DNA of 39,348 nucleotides, from NCBI GenBank assembly GCA_021787395.1, contig JAJYLZ010000032.1, forward strand, positions 1-39,348. Direction: 5' to 3'. Under the pieces are notes generated by a model. It was given only the letters and a program-made list of their open reading frames with translations, searched no databases and was not told where the DNA came from. This document shows, piece by piece, positions 1 through 8,527 of this stretch; positions within the stretch are counted from its first letter, which is position 1, and every line of letters begins with the position of its first letter. Source of the DNA: Chloroflexota bacterium. GTDB taxonomy: Bacteria > Chloroflexota > Limnocylindria > Limnocylindrales > CSP1-4. A program made the position numbers and the translations under genes.

Positions 1-1630
1 ACGCGGGCGATGCCGGCTCGAGCGAGCCGCTCGGGGACGAACTGGCGGGCGCACTCGGGGCCGTGCTCGCGCCCGCGGTCGGCGAGGCGGTCGGCCGCGG
101 CGTCGCGGCCGGGGCGGGCGTGCGGCCGCAGCTCGAGGACGACCCGGCCTGCTTGGTGGCCCCGCTGCCGTTCGAGGGCATCGTGTCGAAGCCCGCCGGA
201 AGCACGCCCGTGGGCGTGAACAGCTTGGCCGCCATGGCCCGGATGGTCGGGATGTCCGGGATCTGGATCGAGCCCCGGGCGTCGAAGCCCGCCTTGACGT
301 ACGGGTGGCCGATGACGATGCGGTACACGCTGCTGCGGCTGACCTGCCCGGCCACGTCCACCCAGTCCGCGATGAACGAGGGGCTGACGTTGGTGCGCAC
401 CGTCTGGCCGGCCGACTGGAGGAACTTCGCCGGGTCGTCCAGGAAGCCGCCGCGGACGATGCGGTCGCGGATGGCGGCGATGACCTCCTGCTGGCGGGCG
501 GCCCGCGTGAAGTCGCTCTCGCCGGCGGCCTTGCGGACGCGCGCATAGGCCAGGGCCTGGTCGCCGTTCATGTGCCACCAGCCGGGCGAGATCTGGAAGC
601 CGTCGATCCCGTACTCCTTGTACCGGTAGTCGCAGAAGGCGCTGGTCACCTTGATGTTGATCCCGCCGACCGAGTCCACGAGCGCCGCGAAGCCGCCGAG
701 GTTGACCTCCGCCCACAGGTCGATCTTGATCCCGAGCAGCGTCCCGATCGCCGACGCCAGCACCGACTCGCCGTCCTTGGCGCCCGGGAACTTGGCCTTG
801 TTCCAGTTCACGTACGAGACGAGGCTGTTGATCTTGGGCTTGAACGTCCGCCCGTCCGGCAGCGGGACGTCCACCATGTCCCGCGGCACCGAGGCCATCG
901 ACACGGTCTTGGCCACCGGGTCCAGCGAGGCCACGATCATCGTGTCGGTGAGGAACGTGCTGCGGCCGACCCCGGCGTCCACGCCGATCAGCAGGACGTT
1001 GATGCGCTGGACCCCGGGCGTGGGCGACGCCCCCGGCGCGGACGGGGACGGGGAGGCGTCGGGCGTGGGCGTGGCCGCGAAGTCGGGGTCGCTGGGGGCC
1101 ACCGGCGGCGGGGTGGCGTCGGGGACCCAGGCCCCGCCCTCGCCCGCCGGCTGGAACACGGCGGCGGCCGCGTCGCGGGCAGTCGCCGTCAGGTTCACGG
1201 CGAGCGCCTGCGGCCCGACCACGACGGCGACCGCGACGACGAGCGCGGCGACGGTCGCGGCGCTGGCGCGGACGGGCGCGAGCACGCGCACCGCGCCGAT
1301 GGCGGCCAGCCGCCAGGCGAGCAGCAGGACCTGCACGACGATCAGCCCGCTGAGCACGGCGGGGTCGAGCAGGCGGGCCGCCAGCGATGTCGCACCGGTG
1401 GCCAGCGCCAGCGCGACGAGCGCGAGCGCGGGCAGGATGACCGGAAGCGCGAGCAGCGCCGCCCAGCCTCGCCGTCCCCGGAGCAGGTGCGGCAGGCCGG
1501 GGAAGATGGCGGCCAGGATCAGCAGGCGCACGGCGGACGGCTGGCGGGGAGGCGGCGCCGGCGTCGGCTCCTCGTCGGTGCCCGGCTCGCCGTCGGTGCC
1601 CGGCGAGTCCGGTGGGGTCGGATCGGTCAC
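1..1630 (-). CDS. LytR-CpsA-Psr (LCP) family wall-polymer ligase, 3' end cut by window
   Basis: LCP proteins transfer lipid-linked polymers onto peptidoglycan on the outer face of the membrane. The frame opens with GTG at 1630 and runs to the window edge without a stop, so the C-terminus is missing. The N-terminus has about 20 acidic/proline-rich residues, then roughly four hydrophobic segments (about residues 30-160), then a Pro/Ala/Ser linker. The LCP domain starts near residue 210 with NVLLIGVDAG, followed by TDTMIVASLDP, SVPRDM, a KINS motif, VGGI, HMNGDQALAYARVR and RQQEVIAAI, all in family order; the Arg and Asp of these motifs bind the pyrophosphate of the polyprenyl substrate in known LCP structures. 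The tail becomes Ser/Pro/Ala-rich just before the edge. Several membrane spans instead of one is unusual for LytR but occurs in high-GC relatives. TATCCT lies six bases before the GTG, suggesting a leaderless mRNA. Confidence 0.9.
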   Translation of the reverse strand, partial: MTDPTPPDSPGTDGEPGTDEEPTPAPPPRQPSAVRLLILAAIFPGLPHLLRGRRGWAALLALPVILPALALVALALATGATSLAARLLDPAVLSGLIVVQVLLLAWRLAAIGAVRVLAPVRASAATVAALVVAVAVVVGPQALAVNLTATARDAAAAVFQPAGEGGAWVPDATPPPVAPSDPDFAATPTPDASPSPSAPGASPTPGVQRINVLLIGVDAGVGRSTFLTDTMIVASLDPVAKTVSMASVPRDMVDVPLPDGRTFKPKINSLVSYVNWNKAKFPGAKDGESVLASAIGTLLGIKIDLWAEVNLGGFAALVDSVGGINIKVTSAFCDYRYKEYGIDGFQISPGWWHMNGDQALAYARVRKAAGESDFTRAARQQEVIAAIRDRIVRGGFLDDPAKFLQSAGQTVRTNVSPSFIADWVDVAGQVSRSSVYRIVIGHPYVKAGFDARGSIQIPDIPTIRAMAAKLFTPTGVLPAGFDTMPSNGSGATKQAGSSSSCGRTPAPAATPRPTASPTAGASTAPSAPASSSPSGSLEPASPA

Positions 1631-1636
1631 CGCGCA

Positions 1637-1642
1637 AGGATA
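1637..1642 (-). promoter_or_regulatory. Leaderless -10 box (TATCCT) of the LCP gene
   Basis: TATCCT is followed by six bases (TGCGCG) and then the GTG start. This spacing would place transcription start at the start codon. No Shine-Dalgarno sequence is present. The same arrangement recurs at five other genes in the window. Confidence 0.55.
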
Positions 1643-1705
1643 CGGCCGCCCCGCCCTCCCGGACGGGGGCTGCCCGCCCGTCCCGCCGGCGGTCCGGCCC
1701 GGCCG

Positions 1706-2824
1706 CTATGCGCCGGGCAGGTGCCGCTCGGCCGGCCCGATGTACCGCACGTCCGGCCGGATCAGCCGGTTGGCGGCGCCCTGCTCGATCGCGTGGGCGG
1801 TCCAGCCGGCGTGCCGGGCGAGCGCGAACGCGGCCGGGAACAGATCCGGCGTGAGGCCCACGCCCATCAGCACGGGCGCCGCGTAGTACTCGACGTTGGT
1901 CTTGAGCGGCCGGTCGGGGTGCTTCTCGGCCAGGACGCGCAGGGCCACGTCCTCGACCGCGATCGCGAGCGCCAGCCAGTCCGGCTTGCGCTCCATCGAC
2001 TCGGCCACCTGGCGCAGGGCCGCGGCCCGCGGGTCGTAGGCGCGGTAGACGCGGTGGCCGAAGCCCATCAGGCGCGTGCCGTTGGCGATCTGCTCGCGGA
2101 CCCACGCCTCGGCGCGGTCGGGCGAGCCCACCTCGTGGATCTGCTCCACCACCTCGGACGGGGCGCCGCCGTGGAGCGGCCCCTTCATCGCCCCGATCGC
2201 GCCCGCCACCGCCGCGGCGATGTCCGAGCGCGTGGACGAGATCACCCGGGCGGTGAAGGTCGACGCGTTGAAGCCGTGCTCGGCGCCCACGATGAAGTAC
2301 GCGTCGAGCGCCCTCGCGCTCTCGTCGGAGGGCCGCTCGCCGTTGAGCTGGTAGAGGAACCCCGGCACGAGGTCCAGCTCCGGGTCGGGCGCCACGGGCT
2401 CGAGGCCCTGGCGGATCCGTGCGAAGGCGGCCAGCGCCGAGGGCGACGAGGCGGTCAGCGACCGGGCCTGCTCGGCCGTGGCGGGCCAGCTCGGGTTGCG
2501 CTCCGCTCCCCAGACGGACACCGCGGTCCGCAGCGCGTCCATGGGCCGGGCGTCCCTGGGCAGGGCGCGGAGGGCCGTCAGGACGGTGGGCGAGACCGGC
2601 TCGCACGGGAGCTTCGCCCCGGGGTTCCACTCGCCCGTCCAGAGCAGCTCCGCCACGGCGGGATACGAGCCGCCCTTGACCAGCTCCCCGATGGGGTACC
2701 CGCGGTAGAGGAGGCGGCCGCGCTCGCCGTCGATGTAGGAGAGCGAAGACTCGCCAGCGATGATCCCCTCGAGGCCGGGGGAGTAGGGACGGTTGTCGGC
2801 GGGGGTCGTGGGGAGGTCGGTCAT
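1706..2824 (-). CDS. gltA: Citrate synthase (or 2-methylcitrate synthase)
   Basis: Condenses acetyl-CoA with oxaloacetate to citrate, the TCA entry step. The product is 372 residues, normal for the short Gram-positive/archaeal-type enzyme. Visible motifs are EHGFNASTFTARV (first catalytic His), KGPLHGGAP, GFGHRVYR (second catalytic His) and NVEYYAAPVL. The last motif has Glu where the textbook enzymes have the catalytic Asp of NVD; I recall Glu variants in some citrate/methylcitrate synthase subfamilies, so this alone does not make it inactive. The ATG at 2824 was chosen because family similarity starts soon after (SPGLEGIIAGESSLSYIDG) and because TACCAT lies exactly six bases upstream, a leaderless start. 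It sits 58 bp after the glsB-like gene and 75 bp before the LCP gene. The reaction (citrate versus methylcitrate) cannot be decided from sequence alone. Confidence 0.93.
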   Translation of the reverse strand: MTDLPTTPADNRPYSPGLEGIIAGESSLSYIDGERGRLLYRGYPIGELVKGGSYPAVAELLWTGEWNPGAKLPCEPVSPTVLTALRALPRDARPMDALRTAVSVWGAERNPSWPATAEQARSLTASSPSALAAFARIRQGLEPVAPDPELDLVPGFLYQLNGERPSDESARALDAYFIVGAEHGFNASTFTARVISSTRSDIAAAVAGAIGAMKGPLHGGAPSEVVEQIHEVGSPDRAEAWVREQIANGTRLMGFGHRVYRAYDPRAAALRQVAESMERKPDWLALAIAVEDVALRVLAEKHPDRPLKTNVEYYAAPVLMGVGLTPDLFPAAFALARHAGWTAHAIEQGAANRLIRPDVRYIGPAERHLPGA

Positions 2825-2830
2825 GGCGCG

Positions 2831-2836
2831 ATGGTA
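2831..2836 (-). promoter_or_regulatory. Leaderless -10 box (TACCAT) of citrate synthase
   Basis: TACCAT, six bases (CGCGCC), then ATG at 2824. There is no ribosome binding site, so the transcript probably starts at the A of ATG. This gives citrate synthase its own promoter inside the minus-strand block. Confidence 0.55.
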
Positions 2837-2882
2837 GTCGCTGCGCGGGTTGCGGGCAGGAGGCGGCGGACGGTCGTCCGGA

Positions 2883-3131
2883 TCAGCGCTGCTCGATCGC
2901 CCGCAGCACCAGCCGGACCGCGATCGAGCCGAGGACGGCGACCACGAGCGCGCCGATGAAGCCCTCGGCCCGTCCATAGCCCAGCTGCCCGACGATCCAG
3001 CCGCCGACGACCGCGCCGAGGATGCCGACCACGATCGTGGGCAGGCAGCCCTGGACGCTGCGCACGCCCACGACCCAGCCCGAGATGGCGCCCGCGAGCA
3101 GGCCGAGGATGAGCCAGCCGACGATGTCCAT
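2883..3131 (-). CDS. GlsB/YeaQ/YmgE-type small membrane protein
   Basis: An 82-residue, almost entirely hydrophobic protein with three predicted membrane segments rich in Gly: GWLILGLLAGAISGWVVG, then PTIVVGILGAVVGGWIVG, then GFIGALVVAVLGSIAVRLVLR. This matches the transglycosylase-associated (GlsB/YeaQ/YmgE) family in length and Gly pattern. The family name is historical; its biochemical role is unknown, with links to envelope stress. The start ATG at 3131 lies 25 bp past the stop of the alpha/beta hydrolase gene, so it may be co-transcribed; a weak -10 (CAGACT) six bases before the ATG could also give a leaderless message. Confidence 0.85.
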   Translation of the reverse strand: MDIVGWLILGLLAGAISGWVVGVRSVQGCLPTIVVGILGAVVGGWIVGQLGYGRAEGFIGALVVAVLGSIAVRLVLRAIEQR

Positions 3132-3156
3132 GCGCGGAGTCTGACACGCGGCGCCG

Positions 3157-3990
3157 TCAGGCGTCGAGGAACGCCTCCACCCGGGCGCAGAACGCCGCGG
3201 CGTGGCTGTGGTGGGCCGCGTGGCGCGCCCCGTCGATGACCTCGAGCCGCCCGTCCGCGAGGCGGCTGTCGAGGGCGCGGGCCCCGTCGAGGAAACGCGT
3301 GGACGACGCCGAGCCAACCAGCTGGAGCACCGGGACGCGGACGCCAGAGAGCGCCTCGACGCCGAGGGCGGGAGCCGAGATCGCGGCCTCGAGCTCGCGG
3401 ACGATCGTCGGGCCGGCCGCCGCCCGACTGCCCCAGATCGGGTCGGCACGGAAGGCCGCCAGCTCATCGGCGGGCATGCCCACCGCCTCGGTCATGAACG
3501 CCGCCAGCAGCCCGTCGAGGTCGCCCGCGTCCAGGCGCGCGCGGAGCGCGGCCACCAGCGCCGGCTCTGCCGCGCCCCGGGCGGCCATCGACTCGTAGAC
3601 CGCGACCCGACGGACGGCGGGCGTCTCCAGCGCCGCGGCCAGCGCCAGCCGGCCGCCCAGCGAGTGCCCGACGACGTCGACCGGGCCGCCGGACTCGGCC
3701 GCCAGCGCCTCGGCCGCGACCGCCACGTCCTCGACCTCGCGCTCGATGGCCCACGCCGGGGCGTCGCCGGAGTCGCCTCGGCCCCGCCGGTCCATCGCCG
3801 CCAGCCGGCGGCGCCGTCCGAGGATCGGGCCCGAGACCCGCCACGTGCGGTGGTCCCCCGACGTCCCGTGGACGAGCAGCACCGGGCGGGTGCCGGGCGC
3901 GGCCCGGCCCAGCTCGAACAGCGCGATGCGCGTGCCGTCCCGCGACGCGAGGGAGCGGTCCGGCGTCGCGGAGAACGGCCCCTCGATCAC
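3157..3990 (-). CDS. Alpha/beta hydrolase
   Basis: A 277-residue cytoplasmic alpha/beta-hydrolase fold enzyme; substrate unknown. Motifs are VLLVHGTSGDHRTW (oxyanion-hole HG), DRRGRGDSGD, VVGHSLGGRLALAAA (nucleophile elbow, Ser in GHSLG), the late strand VPVLQLVGSASSTRF and GARHAAHH near the C-terminus (catalytic His). The usual Asp after the late strand is not obvious (GSASS rather than GSxD), so the acid residue may be placed elsewhere. The GTG start at 3990 overlaps the stop of pgl (GTGA), a typical translational coupling, which makes it the distal member of the zwf-opcA-pgl operon. It could hydrolyse a lactone or ester, but its presence beside 6-phosphogluconolactonase is not evidence of a pentose-pathway role. 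Confidence 0.85.
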   Translation of the reverse strand: MIEGPFSATPDRSLASRDGTRIALFELGRAAPGTRPVLLVHGTSGDHRTWRVSGPILGRRRRLAAMDRRGRGDSGDAPAWAIEREVEDVAVAAEALAAESGGPVDVVGHSLGGRLALAAALETPAVRRVAVYESMAARGAAEPALVAALRARLDAGDLDGLLAAFMTEAVGMPADELAAFRADPIWGSRAAAGPTIVRELEAAISAPALGVEALSGVRVPVLQLVGSASSTRFLDGARALDSRLADGRLEVIDGARHAAHHSHAAAFCARVEAFLDA

Positions 3991-4754
3991 CGGAGGCCGG
4001 CGGCCGCCGCCTCGTCGACCAGCCAGGTGGCGTTCGCGGCCAGCGTCGCCCGGAGCGGCAGCTCGCGCGGGTCGCCGCCGGCCCAGGCCGCCGCCAGCAC
4101 GTCCGCCTTGCCGGCGCCGGCCGTCGCCACCAGGACCGCCCGCGCCGCCTCGACCAGCCGGGGATGGATCGTGACCCGCGGCACGTGGGGCTCCACGTGG
4201 GTGGGGGCGGGAACGGATTCCACCCAGGCCGCCGAATCGAAGACCGCGGAGCCCGGGAACACCGACAGGATGTGCCCGTCCGGCCCCACGCCCAGGATCA
4301 CCAGGTCGAACACCGGCACGCCGAGCGCGCCCGTGGCCGGCCCAGCGGCCTCCAGCTCCGCCGCGTACGCGGCCGCGGCTTCGGCCGGACCGCCGCCGCG
4401 CGCCCTGACCGCCGCCACGGGGACGGGATGGACGTTGCCGTCCGGGACGGCCAGTCCGGCGCCCGGCTCGCGCAGGATGGTCGCGAGCGGGAGCACGTTG
4501 GACAGCGGGTCGTCCGCGGGCACGAAGCGGTCGTCGCCCCACCACGTGTGGACGCGCGACCAGTCGAGCCGCTCGCGCAGCGGCGACGTCCGGAGGGCGC
4601 GGTAGATCCCGGGCGCCGACGAGCCGCCCGTGGTGCACCAGTGCGCGACGCCGCGCTCGCGGACGGCGTCGGCGAGGCGCTCGACGATGAACGCGGCCGC
4701 GGCGTCCGACACCGCCGCCGGCGACGGGACGATGGACAGGTCGGGCTGGGTCAT
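3987..4754 (-). CDS. pgl: 6-phosphogluconolactonase
   Basis: Hydrolyses 6-phosphogluconolactone to 6-phosphogluconate, the second step of the oxidative pentose phosphate pathway, in the cytoplasm. The 255-residue protein has the DevB/SugarP_isomerase signature: TTGGSSAPGIYRAL near residue 41, WWGDDRFVP near residue 71 and FDLVILGVGPDGHILSVFPGS near residue 148. The last contains the Gly-x-Gly-x-Asp-Gly-His phosphate-site pattern. The ATG at 4754 has GGGAGG five bases upstream. It follows opcA by 60 bp and overlaps the next hydrolase gene by 4 bp, consistent with a zwf-opcA-pgl operon as in actinobacteria and other high-GC groups. Confidence 0.95.
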   Translation of the reverse strand: MTQPDLSIVPSPAAVSDAAAAFIVERLADAVRERGVAHWCTTGGSSAPGIYRALRTSPLRERLDWSRVHTWWGDDRFVPADDPLSNVLPLATILREPGAGLAVPDGNVHPVPVAAVRARGGGPAEAAAAYAAELEAAGPATGALGVPVFDLVILGVGPDGHILSVFPGSAVFDSAAWVESVPAPTHVEPHVPRVTIHPRLVEAARAVLVATAGAGKADVLAAAWAGGDPRELPLRATLAANATWLVDEAAAAGLR

Positions 4755-4814
4755 CGGTGCCTCCCTGGTGGCGTGCGGCGCGAGCCGCGGTTCGGGCGCC
4801 TCGGGCGATGGGGG

Positions 4815-6149
4815 TCAGGCGGGTCGGGGGTCGCGGCCGCCGGCAGGCCCGGCCAGCCTCGCGGCCATGCGCAGCGCCTCCATCGCCACGGCGTCGCGGC
4901 TGCTGCCCTCGATCGCCTCCGAGAGCAGGTCGATGTCGCCGCGGCGGGGCGCCTTGAACGTGCGGTCCAGCGCCTCCACGCCGTCCAGCCACGCGTGGAC
5001 GTGGACGTTCTCGGCCTCGGCGGTCACGTCCGCGCGGAGCTCGGAGCCGCGGCGCTCGGCGAGGATCTCCACCCGCAGCGTGGTGCCGGCCGGGGCGGAC
5101 GAGGCGAGCGGGCGGATGACCACCCCCACCTCGCTGGACCGCGGGTCGCGCAGCTTGGCCGCGAGGCCCCGGTGGAGGGGCGGCTTCTCGCCCGGCCGGA
5201 GCCGTGGCGCGGGGCCCCTCGAGGGCACGGGCGCCAGGGGCGAGACCACGCGCATCCCGAGCCGCGACGCCAGCCACGCCACGTGGTACAGCGGCTTCAC
5301 CACGTTCGTGGTGCCGGGCTCCCCGGTCTCGTCGCGCGTGCCGTAGGTGACCGACACCCGCCGCACGTAGCCCAGGTAGGGCAGGAAGTCGGGCAGGTCG
5401 AACAGGGAGGCGATGGCCTCGCGCCAGCGCGACTGCCGCACGAAGCCGAAGTCGCGGATCGAGAGGCGCGGGTACTGGTCGTAGAGCTCGGCCAGCTGGC
5501 GCAGCCGAGCGAGCCCGTCCGCGGCCCAGCCCGAGCCGTCCACCACCAGCCGGTCGGTCTGCGCCAGCAGCTCGTCGGACACCTCGGTCGCCAGCGGCGG
5601 CTCGCCCGGCCACCAGGTGGTGACGGGCAGGTCGTGGACCAGCAGCGGGGTCACCAGCGCCGCGAGGTGGCGGCCCGTCTCCCCGCCCGCCGTCAGGAAG
5701 ATCATCTCCGTGCACGTCTCCGGCGCGTCGGCGCGCGGCCGCATGCAGTGCGCCTGGATCCGCCCGTCCAGCCAGGGCGGCCCGTCCGGGTCCGCCAGCA
5801 GGACCACGATCGTCCGCGACGGGTGCCGGCCCGTCAGGCGGCGGATCGTCTCGGCGGTGCGGGTGCCGGTCTCGCTCTCGCCGGCCACCACCACCAGGTT
5901 CATGACGCTGGTACGGGCGGCGGCCTGCCGGACGGCTCCGTCGCGGCCCCCGTCGGGCACCAGCGGCGACTGCAGCCAGATCCGGCTGAGCTCCTTCTCG
6001 ATGTCGTCGATCGTGCTCGCGCGCGAGTTCCAGCGGAGTTGCGGCTCCCCGGCGCGCGCGGGCCCGGCGGGCTCGATGTGCCCGCCGGCCGACCGCCCGC
6101 CCTCGGCCGGCGCGGTGCCGGATGCGGGCGCCGTCAGATGCGGCGCCAC
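4815..6149 (-). CDS. opcA: Glucose-6-phosphate dehydrogenase assembly protein OpcA
   Basis: OpcA promotes assembly and activity of glucose-6-phosphate dehydrogenase in cyanobacteria and actinobacteria; it has no enzymatic activity of its own known to me. The product is 444 residues with a Pro/Ala/Gly-rich first 45 residues, then family stretches STIDDIEKELSRIW, SVMNLVVVAG, HPSRTIVVLLADPD, HCMRP, TEMIFLTAGGE, LLVHDLPVTTWWPGEPP and RLVVDGSGW. The C-terminal half carries WREAIASLFD, SLFDLPDFLPYL and the NVVKPLYHVAWLASRLG stretch. I chose GTG at 6149, which overlaps the zwf stop by 16 bp; no ATG is available and conserved sequence begins about 45 residues in, so a slightly later start is possible. 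Its position between zwf and pgl supports the assignment strongly. Confidence 0.93.
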   Translation of the reverse strand: MAPHLTAPASGTAPAEGGRSAGGHIEPAGPARAGEPQLRWNSRASTIDDIEKELSRIWLQSPLVPDGGRDGAVRQAAARTSVMNLVVVAGESETGTRTAETIRRLTGRHPSRTIVVLLADPDGPPWLDGRIQAHCMRPRADAPETCTEMIFLTAGGETGRHLAALVTPLLVHDLPVTTWWPGEPPLATEVSDELLAQTDRLVVDGSGWAADGLARLRQLAELYDQYPRLSIRDFGFVRQSRWREAIASLFDLPDFLPYLGYVRRVSVTYGTRDETGEPGTTNVVKPLYHVAWLASRLGMRVVSPLAPVPSRGPAPRLRPGEKPPLHRGLAAKLRDPRSSEVGVVIRPLASSAPAGTTLRVEILAERRGSELRADVTAEAENVHVHAWLDGVEALDRTFKAPRRGDIDLLSEAIEGSSRDAVAMEALRMAARLAGPAGGRDPRPA

Positions 6150-7855
6150 CGTCGTCCCTCGCGGGCGAGCAGGTCTTCGGCGGCCTCGGGGCCCCACGTG
6201 CCGGCCTCGTAGTTGGGGAAGTCGGGCGGCGGATCCTCCGCCCAGGTCGAGATGATCGGGTCCACGATCGACCACGCCTGCTCGGCCTCGTCGGCGCGGG
6301 TGAACAGCGACGCGTCGCCGAGCAGGGCGTCGAGGATCAGCGTCTCGTACGCGTCCGGGGAGTCGGTCTGGAAGGCCGAGCCGTAGGTGAAGTCCATGGT
6401 CACGTTGCGGACGTCGATGCCGAGGCCCGGGACCTTGGCGCCGAACCGCAGCATGATCCCCTCGTCGGGCTGGATCCGCATGGCCAGCAGGTTCGCCTCC
6501 GGCTCGGAGGCCGACTCGCGGAACAGCTGGTGGGGGACCTCCTTGAACTGGATGGCGATCTCGGTCGCCCGCTTCGGCAGCCGCTTGCCCATCCGCAGGT
6601 AGAACGGGATCCCGGACCAGCGCCAGTCGTCGATCATCAGCCGGGCCGCGATGAACGTCTCGGTCTCGGAGGCCGGGTCCACGTTGGGCTCCTGGCGGTA
6701 CCCGACCACCGGCTTGCCCGACACCCAGCCCGGGCCGTACTGCCCCCGGACGACGTCCCGGCGAGCCTGCGCGGGCGACAGCTCGGCGATCGCGCGGATG
6801 ACCTTGACCTTCTCGTCGCGCAGGGCGTCCGCGTCGAAGTTGGTGGGCGGCTCCATCGCCACCAGGCTCAGCAGCTGCAGCAGGTGGTTCTGCAGGAAGT
6901 CGCGGCTCGCGCCCGTCTCCTCGTAGAACGAGCCGCGCCCCTCGATGCCGATCGACTCGGCGACCGTGATCTGCACGTGGTCGATGTGGCGGCGGTTCCA
7001 GATCGGCTCGAAGATGCCGTTGCCGAACCGGAAGACCAGCAGGTTGCGCACCGTCTCCTTGCCCAGGTAGTGGTCGATGCGGTAGACCTGCCGCTCCCGG
7101 AAGACCTTGCCCACCTCGCGGTTGAGCCGGATCGCGGAGTCCAGGTCGCGGCCGAACGGCTTCTCGATGACCACCCGCCGCCAGCCGCCCTCGTGGCGCT
7201 CGTGGTCGAGGCCGGCCCGGCCCAGCTGGGCGATGATCTCCGGGAAGGCGGACGGCTGGGTGGCGAGGTAGTACAGCCGGTTGCCGCGCGTGCCGCGGTC
7301 GATGTCGATCCCGTCGAGCCGGTCGGCCAGGGCGGTGTAGGCGGCCGGGTCGTTGAAGTCGCCGCGCTGGTAGACGATCCGGCCCGCCAGGTCGGCCCAG
7401 GCGTCCGGATCGACCGGCAGAACGCGCGAGAACTTGTCGAGGCTCGCCTTGAGCTCGTCCCGGAAGGCCTCGTCGGTGTAGGGACGCCGGCCCACGCAGA
7501 CGATCGTGAACTCGTGCGGCAGGAGGTGGGTCCGCCACAGCTGGAACAGCGCGGGCACCACCTTGCGGTGGGCGAGGTCGCCGGTGGCGCCGAACAGCAC
7601 GAAGATGTTCGGGTCCGGCACGCGCTCCAGGCGCAGCCCCTCCCGGAGCGGGTTCTCGAGGCCCCGCTCCGCCCTCGCCTTGCGGCGCGCCTCGGTGGCC
7701 TCGCGGAGCTCGCGCATCGTGCGCGGCGCGTCCTTCTTGGGGGCGGCGGGGGCCGGCGTCTCCGGCTGGGACGGCTCGGGCCCCTCGGGCTCGGACGGCG
7801 CGGGCGCCTCAGGCGCGGATGGCGCGGGCGCGGCGGTGGATTTCGTGCGCGCCAT
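6134..7855 (-). CDS. zwf: Glucose-6-phosphate 1-dehydrogenase
   Basis: Oxidises glucose-6-phosphate to 6-phosphogluconolactone with NADP+ (or NAD+), the committed step of the oxidative pentose phosphate pathway. Motifs are FGATGDLAHRK (Rossmann cofactor loop) near residue 88, VIEKPFGRDL, the active-site RIDHYLGKE, then NGIFEPIWNRRHIDHVQIT and the C-terminal LILDALLGDASLFTR. The product is 573 residues, longer than usual because of about 65 extra N-terminal residues: a low-complexity Ala/Pro/Ser/Glu stretch followed by a charged helix, before the conserved NPLREG. The ATG at 7855 was preferred over an upstream in-frame TTG (7894), which has no usable spacing to GGAG. The gene overlaps opcA by 16 bp. 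The extension could be a disordered tether; I know of no function for it. Confidence 0.96.
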   Translation of the reverse strand: MARTKSTAAPAPSAPEAPAPSEPEGPEPSQPETPAPAAPKKDAPRTMRELREATEARRKARAERGLENPLREGLRLERVPDPNIFVLFGATGDLAHRKVVPALFQLWRTHLLPHEFTIVCVGRRPYTDEAFRDELKASLDKFSRVLPVDPDAWADLAGRIVYQRGDFNDPAAYTALADRLDGIDIDRGTRGNRLYYLATQPSAFPEIIAQLGRAGLDHERHEGGWRRVVIEKPFGRDLDSAIRLNREVGKVFRERQVYRIDHYLGKETVRNLLVFRFGNGIFEPIWNRRHIDHVQITVAESIGIEGRGSFYEETGASRDFLQNHLLQLLSLVAMEPPTNFDADALRDEKVKVIRAIAELSPAQARRDVVRGQYGPGWVSGKPVVGYRQEPNVDPASETETFIAARLMIDDWRWSGIPFYLRMGKRLPKRATEIAIQFKEVPHQLFRESASEPEANLLAMRIQPDEGIMLRFGAKVPGLGIDVRNVTMDFTYGSAFQTDSPDAYETLILDALLGDASLFTRADEAEQAWSIVDPIISTWAEDPPPDFPNYEAGTWGPEAAEDLLAREGRRWRRI

Positions 7856-7929
7856 GGCTAGTCGGTCTCGACCTGGCGGCTGGGCATCGGGCAACTCCGG
7901 TGTTCGCGGTGACGGCCTCGCTCCCCTAG

Positions 7930-7935
7930 AGGATA
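7930..7935 (-). promoter_or_regulatory. Candidate -10 box (TATCCT) upstream of zwf
   Basis: TATCCT on the minus strand lies about 75 bases before the zwf ATG, in the 180-bp gap after rpiB. It would give a leader of about 70 nt. No good -35 is visible. The gap argues for a promoter separating the tkt-rpiB pair from zwf-opcA-pgl. Confidence 0.35.
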
Positions 7936-8035
7936 GGCCTGCGGGCCGAAGTTGGACGGCCGGGCCCCTGGGGGCTTCGGCCGGGAGGGGGCGCCCGGCC
8001 CGCCCGGAGCCAGTCCGTTGGGCGGGATGTCCGGG

Positions 8036-8506
8036 CTAGCCGGCCCCCATCGAGTCCGCCTCGATCGCCAGCACCTTCCCCAGTCGGCGGACGTGACGCG
8101 GCTCGCCCGAGAACTCGGCGGCGAGGAACGCCAGCGAGCACTCCAGGGCGGGCTCCACGCCGATCACCCGGGCGCCCATCGTGAGCACGTTCATGTCGTC
8201 GTGCTCCACGCCCTGGTGGGCCGAGTAGGTGTCGTGGCAGATGGCGGCCCGGACGCCGCGCATCTTGTTGGCGGCGATCGAGGCGCCCACCCCGGAGCCG
8301 CAGACCAGGATCCCCCGGTCGGCCCGCCCGTCCTGGATCGCACGGCCGAGGGCCTGCGAGAAGTCGGGGTAGTCGTCGAGCGGGTCGGAGCCGTCGCCGC
8401 CGAGGTCGATGAACTGGTGGGCATCGCCCACGGCGTGTCGGAGCCCGGCGATCAACTCCGCCTTGAAGGCCGCCCCTGCGTGGTCGGCCGCCACCGCGAT
8501 GCGCAT
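8036..8506 (-). CDS. rpiB: Ribose-5-phosphate isomerase B
   Basis: Interconverts ribose-5-phosphate and ribulose-5-phosphate in the non-oxidative pentose phosphate pathway. The 156-residue product is normal for RpiB/LacAB enzymes. It starts [11 protein letters not shown] (phosphate-site Asp-His), and has [23 protein letters not shown] (catalytic Cys and anion hole), [15 protein letters not shown] near the C-terminus. AGGAGG lies eight bases before the ATG at 8506. It begins 21 bp after tkt, so the two are likely one operon and supply pentose interconversion together. Confidence 0.95.
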   Translation of the reverse strand: MRIAVAADHAGAAFKAELIAGLRHAVGDAHQFIDLGGDGSDPLDDYPDFSQALGRAIQDGRADRGILVCGSGVGASIAANKMRGVRAAICHDTYSAHQGVEHDDMNVLTMGARVIGVEPALECSLAFLAAEFSGEPRHVRRLGKVLAIEADSMGAG

Positions 8507-8527
8507 GGCACGAACCTCCTCTTGGGC

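Noticed and set aside
305..2959. 884-codon plus-strand ORF
   Set aside because: It is antisense to the LCP and citrate synthase genes, with Arg/Gly/His-rich low-complexity sequence typical of GC-rich shadow frames. Similar long antisense frames occur over most genes here.
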